A DNA stretch of 64,000 nt from an uncultured Pseudomonadota bacterium (GCA_903829815.1 CAIKRR010000077.1:1-64000), one strand, 5' to 3'. Positions 8,155-17,157 are shown, counted from the first letter of the stretch. The notes: generated from the sequence alone by a model not told the origin. Translations and numbers: made by a program.

Positions 8155-10502
8155 ACGCACGCATCCCCACCGGTGCCGCCGCCCGGTCTGCCCCCGGCGC
8201 TGCGAGCAACCCATCTGCCCGCCCCAAGGTGAGCGAGATGGATGCGGCGCTCTTCAATGGCCGCGAGTACGGTTATGTGCCGCCACAGACGCTGCGCATC
8301 TCACCGTCGCTCAAACTGCAACGCAAGGCAAGTCGCTCGATCGACCCGATTACCTACGAGGTGGTGCGCCATGCGCTGTGGCATGTCAACGAGGAGCACG
8401 GTGCAACCATCCAGCGCATTTCGGGCTCTCCGGTGGCGATGTACGCGCTCGACCTCAACCCTTCCATCCTCACCGAGGATGGCGAGTTCGTCTATTTCGG
8501 GCCCTACATGCAGTACATGTCCGGGGTTACCGATACCCAGGTGAAGTGGATTCTGGAGAACCGCAGCGACAATCCGGGCATCCATGATGGCGACATGTTT
8601 CTCGCCAACGACCCCTGGGTGGGCGCCGCCCACCAGCAGGACGTGATGCTGATCTGTCCGGTGTTCTGGGAGGGCGAGCTCTTTTGCTGGGTCACCAACT
8701 GTCTGCATCAGTACGACATCGGCGGCATCACCCCGTCGTCCTTCTGCGGTTCGGCCGAGAGCGCTTTCGAGGAAGGGATCTGCATTCCGCCGGTCAAGAT
8801 CATCGAGGGCAACGAGATCAGGCGCGACATCGAGGAGATGTACCTGCGCGCGAGCCGCAAGCCGCAAGCGGTAGCTCTGGACTTCAGGGCACAACTGGCC
8901 GGCAACATCACCGCCCGCGACCGCATCCTCGCGCTGGTTGGCCGCTACGGCCCGGAGGTGGTCAAGGGCGTGATGCGCCGCATCCTCGATCACGGCGAGA
9001 AGGCCTTCCTTGAGAAGATCAAGCGCCTGCCCGATGGCATCTATCGGGAACGCACCTATGTCGAGTGCTGCCGCCCCGGTGATCGGCGCAGCCACCGCGT
9101 GATGCTCACGCTGCGAAAGCAAGGCACCGAACTCGTCTTCGAGAACGAGGGCACCGCCGACCAGGAGGGAGCGATGAACGCCACCTACTCGGGCTGGCGC
9201 GGTTCGATCATGGTGGCTCTCAACCAACTGCTCTGCTGGGACCAGTACTTCGCCATCGGGGGTGCGCTGCGCCATGTGCGCTTCGACCCCACGCCGGGCA
9301 CCTTCAACTGCGCGAGCTACCCTGCCTCGGTGTCGACGGCACCGGTTCAGGCGATGGAGATCTCGCTCTATCCCACCTACAACGTACTCTCCAAGCTCCT
9401 CTTCAGCGACCCCGACATGCGCCGCGACATCATGTGCATCGGCGGTACCAGCCAGTGGCCAGCCACGCTCTTTCGCGGCACCGACCAGTGGGGCGAACGC
9501 TACGGCTACCTGCTGGTCGACCCGATCGGCGGCGCCATTGGTGCCTTTGCCACCGGGGACGGCATCAATACCGGCGGGCAGTCGCGCACGCCGATCTGCA
9601 AGCTGCCCAATGTCGAGCATACCGAGCAGACCTTTCCGCTGCTCTTTCTCTATCGCAAGGAGGTCATCGACTCGGGTGGCGCCGGACGCTGGCGCGGCGG
9701 AATGTCGGCCGAATCGTGCTTCATCCCGCATGGCACGGCTTCGATCACCCACGACACCTTGTCATCGGGTAATGCCACGCCAACCGCCCCCGGCATCATG
9801 GGGGGCTATCCGGGGAGCGTGAACGTCTACCAGTTTCGCGAAGAAACCGACATTGCCGAGCGTTTCGCGCGTGGCGAGATGCCAACCGACATCGGCGACG
9901 TGCGCGGCCGCGAGATCACGCTCCAACTGCGACAGGAAAACTTCGAGCAGGCACCCACCGATGTGTATTCGGTCATCTGGTCGGCCGCTGCCGGCTTTGG
10001 CGACCCGCTCGAACGCGAGGCCGAGCGGGTGCTCGAGGACGTGGTGCTGCACAACGCCGTGTCGGTCGATGCGGCGCTCGACATCTACGGGGTGGTCATC
10101 CGGGGACGCACGCTCGACGAGGCGGCCACCGTGCGGCATCGCCAGAGCCTGCGCGAGCGCCGCTGTCGTCCGGCCGGCAGCGTGAAGCGGCTCAAAGGGG
10201 CTGAAGTGGCCCGCGCCACGGAAAACATCGCGGTGCGTCGCGAACGCGGCAAACCCCGCTATTGCTGTGTGAAGTGCGCCGCCGACCTCGGGTCGATCAA
10301 GGCCAACTACAAGCTCGAATGCGTGCGCGAAGATCACGATATCCGCCACGCAAACCCCAATATCGGCGACTGGCGCCGGTATATTGACGATGAGCCGGTG
10401 TTTCGCCAGTTCTTCTGCCCCGGATGTGGTGCCCTCATCGAGAATGAGGTGGCACGGGCGGGCGACGACATCCTGCACGATATCGAACTGCACCTGAGTT
10501 GA
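8151..10502 (+). CDS. HyuB-type catalytic subunit with fused C-terminal four-cysteine (acetone carboxylase gamma-like) domain
   Basis: The protein is 783 residues. The core is HyuB/acetone-carboxylase-alpha-like: DPITYEVVRHALW, ISGSPVAMYALD, DGDMFLANDPWVGAAHQQD and CLHQYDIGG. His161, Asp164 and His186 have the same spacing as the manganese ligands I recall for the acetone carboxylase alpha subunit (His150, Asp153, His175). The last 90 residues form a separate module with CxxC pairs at Cys705/706-Cys708 and Cys756-Cys759. It resembles the zinc-binding gamma subunit of acetone carboxylase, which is normally a separate protein. The start overlaps the hyuA stop. A metal-dependent, ATP-driven carboxylase or amidohydrolase is likely; the substrate is unknown. 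Confidence 0.88.
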   Translation: MNARIPTGAAARSAPGAASNPSARPKVSEMDAALFNGREYGYVPPQTLRISPSLKLQRKASRSIDPITYEVVRHALWHVNEEHGATIQRISGSPVAMYALDLNPSILTEDGEFVYFGPYMQYMSGVTDTQVKWILENRSDNPGIHDGDMFLANDPWVGAAHQQDVMLICPVFWEGELFCWVTNCLHQYDIGGITPSSFCGSAESAFEEGICIPPVKIIEGNEIRRDIEEMYLRASRKPQAVALDFRAQLAGNITARDRILALVGRYGPEVVKGVMRRILDHGEKAFLEKIKRLPDGIYRERTYVECCRPGDRRSHRVMLTLRKQGTELVFENEGTADQEGAMNATYSGWRGSIMVALNQLLCWDQYFAIGGALRHVRFDPTPGTFNCASYPASVSTAPVQAMEISLYPTYNVLSKLLFSDPDMRRDIMCIGGTSQWPATLFRGTDQWGERYGYLLVDPIGGAIGAFATGDGINTGGQSRTPICKLPNVEHTEQTFPLLFLYRKEVIDSGGAGRWRGGMSAESCFIPHGTASITHDTLSSGNATPTAPGIMGGYPGSVNVYQFREETDIAERFARGEMPTDIGDVRGREITLQLRQENFEQAPTDVYSVIWSAAAGFGDPLEREAERVLEDVVLHNAVSVDAALDIYGVVIRGRTLDEAATVRHRQSLRERRCRPAGSVKRLKGAEVARATENIAVRRERGKPRYCCVKCAADLGSIKANYKLECVREDHDIRHANPNIGDWRRYIDDEPVFRQFFCPGCGALIENEVARAGDDILHDIELHLS

Positions 10503-10512
10503 GAGGAAGTCC

Positions 10513-11259
10513 ATGTCCCGAGTCATGATCATCACCGGCGCTGGTCGCGGCATCGGTGCCGCCATCGCCCGACTGGCTGCCAGTCGCGGCTATGCGGTCT
10601 GCGTCAATTACGCATCCAATGCCGCGGCTGCAACCGAGGTGGTCGCCGAGATCGAACGCTCGGGAGGAAAGGCTATCGCAGTGCAGGCCGACGTGGCCTC
10701 GAGCGAGGCGTGCACCCGGCTCTTTGCCGAGGTCGACCAGCGTCTCGGACGGGTCGACGTGCTCGTCAACAATGCCGGCCTTGTCTCGCGCCAGTGCCGC
10801 GCCGACAGCATCACCCCTGATGTCATCGAACGGATGTTTGCGGTGAACGTCTTTGGCACTTTCTACTGCACGCGTGAGGCGATCAAGCGCATGTCCACGC
10901 GCCACGGCGGGCCCGGTGGCGTGGTCATCCAGATCAGCTCGGCGGCCGCCCGCCACGGCGGTCTGCCCGAGGAGACTCACTATGCCGCGAGCAAGGGTGC
11001 CATCGACAGCATGGTGGCGGGCCTCGCCAAGGAAGTGGGGGGCGAAGGCGTGCGTGTGGTCTCGGTGCGCCCGGGCCTCATCACTACCACCCTGCATGAA
11101 GTGCATGGGGGCGAGGCGATGATCCGTCGGGTGGCTCCCAGCATCCCCTTGGGGCGTCCGGGCACCCCCGAGGAAATCGCCGAAACGGTGATCTGGCTCG
11201 CCTCGGGTGCTGCCTCCTACATCCACGGCACCACGATCGATGTCACCGGAGGGCGCTAG
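10513..11259 (+). CDS. SDR-family NAD(P)-dependent oxidoreductase (FabG/glucose dehydrogenase-like)
   Basis: A classical 248-residue short-chain dehydrogenase. It has the cofactor motif TGAGRGIG (residues 8-15), VNNAG at about residue 88, Ser-rich IQISSAAARHGG and the catalytic pair Tyr157-x3-Lys161 (HYAASKGAI). The C-terminus ends with the common IDVTGGR. The AGGAAG ribosome binding site precedes the ATG at 10513, only ten bases after hyuB, and the next gene begins immediately after its stop. It should oxidise an alcohol or reduce a keto intermediate of the pathway. The substrate cannot be told from the sequence. Confidence 0.9.
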   Translation: MSRVMIITGAGRGIGAAIARLAASRGYAVCVNYASNAAAATEVVAEIERSGGKAIAVQADVASSEACTRLFAEVDQRLGRVDVLVNNAGLVSRQCRADSITPDVIERMFAVNVFGTFYCTREAIKRMSTRHGGPGGVVIQISSAAARHGGLPEETHYAASKGAIDSMVAGLAKEVGGEGVRVVSVRPGLITTTLHEVHGGEAMIRRVAPSIPLGRPGTPEEIAETVIWLASGAASYIHGTTIDVTGGR

Positions 11260-12141
11260 ATGAAGCCTTCGGCCTTCGACTATGTGCGTCCGTCAAGCGT
11301 TGACGAGGCCATTGCGCATCTGGAGCAGTTTGGCGACCGCGCCAAGGTGATCGCCGGTGGCCAGACCCTGATGGCAACACTCAACATGCGACTGTCAGCC
11401 CCTGAACTGCTGGTCGACATCGGTCGCATACCCGGGTTGTCAGGGATCGAAGTTCGCGGGTCGCTCGTATCGATCGGTGCGCTCACGACACACCGCGAGA
11501 TCGAACGCTCTGCGCTTCTCGCGCGCCATGTGCCCCTGCTGACCCAGGCAGCACCGCACATCGCCCACGCGGCGATTCGCAATAGCGGCACCATCGGCGG
11601 CAGCATTGCCTTTGCGGATCCGGCGGCCGAGTGGCCAGCCTGCTGCCTCGCCCTCGATGCAGTCATCGTCATCCGTGGCGCGGGCGGCGAGCGTCGAGTG
11701 CCGGCGCGCAACTACTTCCACAACCTCTACGAAACCGACCTCAGCGCCACTGAAATCATCACCGCGATCGAGTGTCCGATCACGCCACCCGCGCGGCGCA
11801 GCGTGTTCCTGGAACTGGCTCGCCGGCAGGGCGATTACGCCATCGTCGGCCTGGCGCTACTCGCGCGCATCGACGCCGACAAGCTCCATGAAGTGGCGCT
11901 CGCCTTTGTGGGCGCCGGGCCAACGCCGATGCTCGCGACCACTGCAATGACCGCGCTTGAAGGCCGTACACCCGATGCCGAAACCCTGCACGCTGCGCGC
12001 GAGGCGCTGACGCGCGATCTGGATCCAGGCCCCGACCTCTATACCAGCGCCGCCACCAAGCGGCATCTGGCCGGTGTCCTGCTGGGGCGCGCAATCGCCC
12101 AACTGATGTCTGGTGGAGATCAAACCCATGGCACTGCCTGA
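11260..12141 (+). CDS. Xanthine dehydrogenase-family FAD-binding subunit (CoxM-like)
   Basis: The 293-residue medium subunit of a molybdenum hydroxylase opens with KPSAFDYVRPSSVDEAI. FAD-binding motifs are AGGQTLMATLNMR near residue 32 and TIGGSIAFADPAAEWPA near residue 110, the two characteristic stretches of CoxM/XdhB proteins. The C-terminal CO-dehydrogenase-flavoprotein domain is complete. The ATG directly abuts the SDR stop and the next gene starts within its last codons. It passes electrons from the 2Fe-2S subunit to its acceptor. The M-S-L gene order is that of the cox-type enzymes. Confidence 0.92.
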   Translation: MKPSAFDYVRPSSVDEAIAHLEQFGDRAKVIAGGQTLMATLNMRLSAPELLVDIGRIPGLSGIEVRGSLVSIGALTTHREIERSALLARHVPLLTQAAPHIAHAAIRNSGTIGGSIAFADPAAEWPACCLALDAVIVIRGAGGERRVPARNYFHNLYETDLSATEIITAIECPITPPARRSVFLELARRQGDYAIVGLALLARIDADKLHEVALAFVGAGPTPMLATTAMTALEGRTPDAETLHAAREALTRDLDPGPDLYTSAATKRHLAGVLLGRAIAQLMSGGDQTHGTA

Positions 12142-12628
12142 AACCGAAATCACCCTCAGGGTCAATGGCGAGACGGTGCGCAAGCGGGTCGAGCCGCGTC
12201 AGCACCTGATCGACTTCCTGCGCGAGGGGCTCGACCTGACCGGCTCGCACGTGGGTTGCGAGCACGGCGTATGCGGCGCCTGCACCGTACGCGTTGATGG
12301 CCGCATCGTGCGCGGCTGCCTGATGCTGGCCGTGCAGGCCGACGGACGCTCGGTCGAGACCATCGAAGGGGTGAGCGATTCAGGCGAACTGGCTGATCTG
12401 CAACACGCCTTTCACCAGCGCAATGCCCTGCAATGCGGTTTCTGCACCCCGGGCATGCTCCTGTGCGCCGGTGAACTGCTCGCCACCACGCCGGCCGCAA
12501 CGCGCGAGCAGATTCGCGAACATATCTCGGGCAATTACTGCCGCTGCACCGGCTATCAGGCCATCGTCGATGCGATCGAGACGACACTCGCCTCGCGCCG
12601 CGCCAACCCGGCAGGCGCGGGCACATGA
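12128..12628 (+). CDS. Xanthine dehydrogenase-family 2Fe-2S subunit (CoxS-like)
   Basis: A 166-residue small subunit. The plant-type 2Fe-2S cluster uses Cys44, Cys49, Cys52 and Cys64 (CEHGVCGAC...C). The second cluster uses Cys103, Cys106, Cys138 and Cys140 (CGFCTPG and CRCTGY). The ATG at 12128 is preferred because GGTGGAG lies nine bases upstream; a longer start at 12113 is possible. It overlaps the end of the FAD subunit gene by 14 bases and its stop overlaps the large subunit start in ATGA. It conducts electrons from the molybdenum centre to FAD. Confidence 0.93.
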   Translation: MALPETEITLRVNGETVRKRVEPRQHLIDFLREGLDLTGSHVGCEHGVCGACTVRVDGRIVRGCLMLAVQADGRSVETIEGVSDSGELADLQHAFHQRNALQCGFCTPGMLLCAGELLATTPAATREQIREHISGNYCRCTGYQAIVDAIETTLASRRANPAGAGT

Positions 12629-15015
12629 GCGCGCGCGACGAACTGCCCGTGCAAGGCGCCGAGCAGACGCTCACCCGGGGGCATGTCGGCAGCCCCGATC
12701 CGCGCCCCAACGCGCGGCGCCTGCTGCAAGGGCGCGGGGTCTACATCGACGATCTGCGTCTGCCCCGCCTTGCGCATGTGGTATTCCTGCGCAGCCCACA
12801 CGCGCATGCGCGCATCGTGCGGGTGGACAGCAGTCGTGCCCGCCAGGCCCCCGGCGTGATTGCCATCTTTGATGGTGCGACCATCGCCCAGGTCTGCAAA
12901 CCCTGGGTGGGCGTGCTCGCGCACCTGAAAGGCATTCGCTCACCGACGCAATACCCCCTGGCCATGGAACGCGCCTGCTGGCAGGGCGAGCCGGTGATCG
13001 CCGTCGTCGCTCAGACTCGGGCCCAAGGCGAAGATGCACGCGACCTCGTCGAGATCGAGTGGGAAACACTGCCTGCACTGGTCGACATGGACGATGCGCT
13101 GGCCGGCAACCCCGTGCTGCATCCTGAACTGGGCGACAACATCTGCTTTCAGCGCGAGGTCGACACCGGTGGCATCGACCAGGTGTTTGCCCAGGCCGAT
13201 ATCGTCGTCGAGGAAACCTTCCACTTCGGTCGCCACACGGGCGTATGCCCCGAGGGCCGCGCCATCCTCGCCGACTACAACGCGGCCGAGCACAGCCTCA
13301 CCGTGCATCACGCCACCCAGGCGCCGCACATGATGCATGACATCATCAGTCGCCACCTCGACATCCCCGAGGCCAATGTGCGGGTGATCTGCCATGACGT
13401 AGGCGGTGCCTACGGCATCAAGGTGCATGTCTACCCTGACGAGATGTGCACGGCAGCCATCGCGATGCTGCTGCGCCGACCGGTGAAGTTTCAGGCCGAC
13501 CGCATGGAGTCCTTCGTGTCGGACATCCATGCCCGCGAACACAAGGCGACGGTGCGACTGGCGGCAACCAAGGACGGCCGCATTCTGGGCTTTGATCTGC
13601 ATGATCTCACCGCCATCGGCCCCTACTCGGTCTACCCGCGCACCAGCGGCATCGAGGGCAACCAGGTGGTGAACCTGACCGGCGGCCCCTACCGGCACAG
13701 TCACTACCGGGCGCGCATGCAGGCGGTATTCACCAACAAGAACGTCACCTGCCAGTATCGGGCGGTGGGTCACCCGATCGCCGTGGCCATCACCGAGGGC
13801 ATCGTCGACCTGGCGGCACAGCGCCTGAACATCGACCCGGCCGAATTCAGGCGCCGCAACCTGATACCGGATGACGCCTACCCCTACGCATTTCCCTCGG
13901 GCATCCGTTTCGAGAAGCTTTCGCACCATCAGTGCCTCGAGCGCCTGCTCGCCCTGATGAATTATGAAGGCCTGCGCGCCGACCAGGCCCAAGCACGCGA
14001 GCGCGGTTGCTATCGCGGCATCGGACTTGCCGCGATGATCGAAGTGACCAACCCGTCGGCAGCCTTCTACGGGGTGGGGGGTGCACGCATCTCCTCCCAG
14101 GATGGCGCAACCCTGCGTCTGGAGCCCACCGGCGCACTCACGGTGCTGTGCAGCGTGACCGAACAGGGTCAGGGCACCGAAACCGTCTTTGCGCAGATCG
14201 CCGCCGACACCGTCGGTATCTCGATGGACAAGGTGCGTGTCATCACAGGGGACACCGCCACGACCCCCTACGGCGGTGGGACCTGGGGCTCACGCGGGGC
14301 CGGCATCGGTGGCGAGGCCGTGCTGCAGTCTGGACGTGCGCTGCGCGCCAACATCCTCGAGGCGGCGGCGGCCATCCTCGCCTGCGACCGTGCCACGCTC
14401 GAGGTAGCCAACGATGCCATCGTCGATCGCCTCAGCCTGCGCCCGCTGCTCACCCTCGCCGAACTGGGACGGATCTGCTACTACCGGCCGGACACCTTGC
14501 CGCCAGGCTTCCAGTCGGAGCTGATGGTGACCCGGCACTACGTGCCGCGCGACTATGCGTTTGCGTTCACCAATGGCATCCAGGCCTCGTGGGTCGAGGT
14601 CGATACAGAAACCGGTTTCGTCAAACTGCTCGGTCACTGGTGTGTCGAGGACTGTGGCACGGTGATCAATCCGCTCCTGGTCGATGAGCAGATTCGCGGT
14701 GGTGTCGTGCAAGGCATCGGCGCGGCGCTCTTCGAGGAATGCTGCTACGACGATGCGGGGCAGATGCTCAACGCCCACCTGGGTGACTACCTCGTGCCGA
14801 TGGCGGGCGAAATGCCCGACATCGTCTGCGCGCATGTACAGACCCCAACCCACACCTCCGAACTGGGCGCCAAGGGCGCCGGTGAGGCCGGCACTGCCGG
14901 TGCTCCGGCTGCGGTCATGAATGCCATCAACGATGCGCTCGTACCGCTCGAGGCGCGAGTCACTGCACAACCCTTCACCCCCGAACGCATTCTGGCTGCG
15001 CTCGGACGGGTCTGA
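12625..15015 (+). CDS. Xanthine dehydrogenase-family molybdopterin-binding subunit (CoxL-like)
   Basis: The 796-residue large subunit has the N-terminal a/b hammerhead domain (LLQGRGVYIDDLRLPRLAHVVFLRSPHAHA) and then the molybdenum-cofactor domain. Landmarks include ATQAPHMMHDIISRHL, DVGGAYGIKVHVYPDE, CQYRAVGHPIAVAITEG, EQGQGTETVFAQIAAD, TPYGGGTWGSRGAG and the C-terminal GAKGAGEAG with the catalytic Glu. The active-site loop is not the AYRCSFR of true aerobic CO dehydrogenase, so this is a generic hydroxylase of the aldehyde/N-heterocycle/purine type. It should hydroxylate a ring carbon or aldehyde using water. Association with Hyu and deacetylase-like genes makes an N-heterocyclic or cyclic amide substrate plausible. 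Confidence 0.92.
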   Translation: MSARDELPVQGAEQTLTRGHVGSPDPRPNARRLLQGRGVYIDDLRLPRLAHVVFLRSPHAHARIVRVDSSRARQAPGVIAIFDGATIAQVCKPWVGVLAHLKGIRSPTQYPLAMERACWQGEPVIAVVAQTRAQGEDARDLVEIEWETLPALVDMDDALAGNPVLHPELGDNICFQREVDTGGIDQVFAQADIVVEETFHFGRHTGVCPEGRAILADYNAAEHSLTVHHATQAPHMMHDIISRHLDIPEANVRVICHDVGGAYGIKVHVYPDEMCTAAIAMLLRRPVKFQADRMESFVSDIHAREHKATVRLAATKDGRILGFDLHDLTAIGPYSVYPRTSGIEGNQVVNLTGGPYRHSHYRARMQAVFTNKNVTCQYRAVGHPIAVAITEGIVDLAAQRLNIDPAEFRRRNLIPDDAYPYAFPSGIRFEKLSHHQCLERLLALMNYEGLRADQAQARERGCYRGIGLAAMIEVTNPSAAFYGVGGARISSQDGATLRLEPTGALTVLCSVTEQGQGTETVFAQIAADTVGISMDKVRVITGDTATTPYGGGTWGSRGAGIGGEAVLQSGRALRANILEAAAAILACDRATLEVANDAIVDRLSLRPLLTLAELGRICYYRPDTLPPGFQSELMVTRHYVPRDYAFAFTNGIQASWVEVDTETGFVKLLGHWCVEDCGTVINPLLVDEQIRGGVVQGIGAALFEECCYDDAGQMLNAHLGDYLVPMAGEMPDIVCAHVQTPTHTSELGAKGAGEAGTAGAPAAVMNAINDALVPLEARVTAQPFTPERILAALGRV

Positions 15016-15048
15016 GGCCGCTCAGGAAGCCGTGATGAGAAAAATGCG

Positions 15049-16056
15049 ATGACGACGAGATCCCGAACCGATGCATCGAAGGCCGGGTCTGCACGGCTCA
15101 ATTCGACTCGCAGCGGCACGAAGGCGGCAATGCCCGCGACGCCCACGGTGGGCATGATCGGCCTGGGCATCATGGGCTCGGCCATGAGCAGCAATCTGCT
15201 CAAGGCCGGGTTCGCGGTCAGCGGCTACGACATCGACCCGGCCGCCCGCGATGCCCTGCAGGCAGACGGCGGCACGCCCGCGACCACCGCGCTGGCCGCC
15301 GCACGCAAGGCCCCCATCATCATCACCTCGCTACCCTCGGCCCAGGCGCTTGCGGCCACTGCCGAGGTTCTGGCCGGAAAACTCGCGCCAGGCACCCTCA
15401 TCGTCGAGACCAGCACCCTCCCGATCGCAGACAAGGAAAGCGCACGCTCGCGTCTTGCTGCCAGCGGCATCGTCCTGCTCGATTGCCCGCTCTCGGGCAC
15501 CGGTGCCCAGGCGCGAAAGAAAGACCTGCTGCTCTACGCCAGTGGCGACGAGGCCGCCTACGAGCGCTGCAAACACGTGTTCGACGGGTTCTGCAGCGCT
15601 CACTTCCATGTCGGCCCGTTCGGCAACGGCTCGAAACTGAAGTTCATCGCCAATCTTCTGGTGGCGATCCACAACGTGGCGGCTGGCGAAGCGTTTGCGC
15701 TGGCCGCCAAGGCAGGCATCGACCCGGCCCTGATGTTCAAGGTGATTGCCGGTGGCGCCGGTGGCTCGCGCATGTTCAGCGTGCGCGGTCCGATGATGGT
15801 GGAGAGCGACTACAGCGAGGCCACCATGAAAGTCGAGGTCTGGCAGAAAGACATGAAGATCATCGCTGACTTCGTCACCTCGCTCGGGGTGGTGGCACCG
15901 CTCTTTGCTGCCAGCGCGCCAATCTACAATGCAGCGATGTCCGCGGGGCTCGCCAAGGCCGATACCGCTGCGGTGTGTGCCGTTCTCGAGGGCATGTCGG
16001 GCGTGCACCGCAAACCGACCCGAAAGCGCAACCCACGCACGAGGAGCATCGCATGA
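15049..16056 (+). CDS. NAD(P)-dependent 3-hydroxyisobutyrate dehydrogenase-family oxidoreductase
   Basis: The protein is 335 residues from the ATG at 15049, or 308 from the ATG at 15130 that sits just before the fold. The Rossmann motif GMIGLGIMGSAMSSNLLKAGF is followed by substrate-site DCPLSGTGAQARKKDL. The catalytic lysine segment GNGSKLKFIANLL and the C-terminal helical domain complete the beta-hydroxyacid dehydrogenase fold. The first 27 residues are basic, serine-rich and not part of the fold, so the shorter start is possible. Its stop overlaps the TctC receptor start (ATGA). It probably oxidises a short beta-hydroxyacid or reduces a semialdehyde late in the pathway. Confidence 0.88.
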   Translation: MTTRSRTDASKAGSARLNSTRSGTKAAMPATPTVGMIGLGIMGSAMSSNLLKAGFAVSGYDIDPAARDALQADGGTPATTALAAARKAPIIITSLPSAQALAATAEVLAGKLAPGTLIVETSTLPIADKESARSRLAASGIVLLDCPLSGTGAQARKKDLLLYASGDEAAYERCKHVFDGFCSAHFHVGPFGNGSKLKFIANLLVAIHNVAAGEAFALAAKAGIDPALMFKVIAGGAGGSRMFSVRGPMMVESDYSEATMKVEVWQKDMKIIADFVTSLGVVAPLFAASAPIYNAAMSAGLAKADTAAVCAVLEGMSGVHRKPTRKRNPRTRSIA

Positions 16057-17141
16057 CCGCCCGTCACCCCTCTCCCCGGTACTCGCTTCGCTCGGCCATC
16101 GCCGCCCGGATGGCTGCCGCCCGGCGTCCTGTCGCCCTGGCGCAACTCGCCGTGGCGCCCCTCGCCTCAGGGGCTCTGGCTTCACTGGCTCTGGCTTCAC
16201 TCGCCCTGACCCTCGCCACCAGCGATGCCATCGCCCAGAGTGCCAGCACCTGGCCCGTCAAGCCCATCCGGCTCATCATCCCCTTCACCGCCGGTGGCGC
16301 GCAGGACACAGCCGCACGTGCCATCAACGCCGACCTGGGCGACGCCCTCGGGCAGAACGTGCTGGTCGAGAATCGCGGCGGCGCAGGCGGAACACTGGGC
16401 ACATCGATCGTCGCTCGTGCCGCACCCGACGGCTACACCCTCATCCTTGCCGCTGCCAGCCACAACATCAATGCGAGCCTCTACCGCAAGCTCGACTACG
16501 ATGCGCTGGCCGACTTCACGCCGGTTGCCATGGTCGGCATGTCGAGCTACGTGGCGATTGCCCGTGGCGATGCCCCGTTCACGACGGTCACCGACATGGT
16601 TGCCTGGGGACGCAGCAACCCGGGACGCATGAACTACGCGACCTCGGGCGTGGGCAGCGCCGGGCATCTGTCGGCCGCCTACCTCTTTGGCATGGTCGGT
16701 GTCGATGCCGTGGCCATTCCAACCAAGGGCATGGGCGAAGCCATGACCGAGGTGCTGGCGGGACGCGCCGACATGCTGGTCGTGACCAACAACGTCGGCC
16801 TGCCCTTCGTGAGTGATCGACGGGTACGGGTCATCGGTGTCACCAGCACCGCACCCAACCGCTTCTTCCCGGGCAGTCCGGCCATTGCCGCCAGCGTGCC
16901 CGGCTACGAGTTCGAGAGCTGGTTCGGCATCCTGGGTCCGGCACGCATGCCGCGCGCTGCCATCGAACGCATCAATGGCGAGATGGAGAAATTGCTGCGC
17001 CGACCCGACGTGATCGACAGGCTCAACAAGCAGGGCATCGAGCCGCGCATCATGAGCCCGGAGGCCTTGGGCGCCTACCTCAAGGCCGACTTTGACCGCA
17101 TGGCGGCCGTCGTGAAAAGTGCCGGGGCGAAGGCCGAGTAG
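16053..17141 (+). CDS. Bug/TctC-family periplasmic solute-binding protein
   Basis: The 362-residue receptor of the tripartite tricarboxylate transporter type has a long signal region ending near AIAQSAS. The mature part begins with WPVKPIRLIIPFTAGGAQDTAAR, the strongest mark of the family, followed by VENRGGAGGTLGTSIVARAAPDGYTL, YKGMGEAMTE-like and DVPTIAE-like regions. The start overlaps the preceding stop in ATGA and has GAGGAGC upstream. The hydrophobic core contains a duplicated ALASL encoded by a perfect 15-base tandem repeat. No TctA or TctB membrane genes are near, so it must work with a transporter encoded elsewhere or act as a sensor. It closes the rightward catabolic series. Confidence 0.9.
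   Translation: MTARHPSPRYSLRSAIAARMAAARRPVALAQLAVAPLASGALASLALASLALTLATSDAIAQSASTWPVKPIRLIIPFTAGGAQDTAARAINADLGDALGQNVLVENRGGAGGTLGTSIVARAAPDGYTLILAAASHNINASLYRKLDYDALADFTPVAMVGMSSYVAIARGDAPFTTVTDMVAWGRSNPGRMNYATSGVGSAGHLSAAYLFGMVGVDAVAIPTKGMGEAMTEVLAGRADMLVVTNNVGLPFVSDRRVRVIGVTSTAPNRFFPGSPAIAASVPGYEFESWFGILGPARMPRAAIERINGEMEKLLRRPDVIDRLNKQGIEPRIMSPEALGAYLKADFDRMAAVVKSAGAKAE
16172..16201. repeat. Perfect tandem repeat, 2 x 15 bases, in a signal peptide
   Basis: GGCTCTGGCTTCACT occurs twice in a row, in frame, and adds one ALASL unit to the hydrophobic core of the TctC signal peptide. Loss or gain of a unit would keep the frame and change only core length. Confidence 0.9.
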
Positions 17142-17157
17142 TCCCTCGCGACAGCAC

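Noticed and set aside
12625-15015. Aerobic carbon monoxide dehydrogenase
   Set aside because: The AYRCSFR active-site loop is absent (CQYRAVGHP instead), so the large subunit is a general molybdenum hydroxylase.
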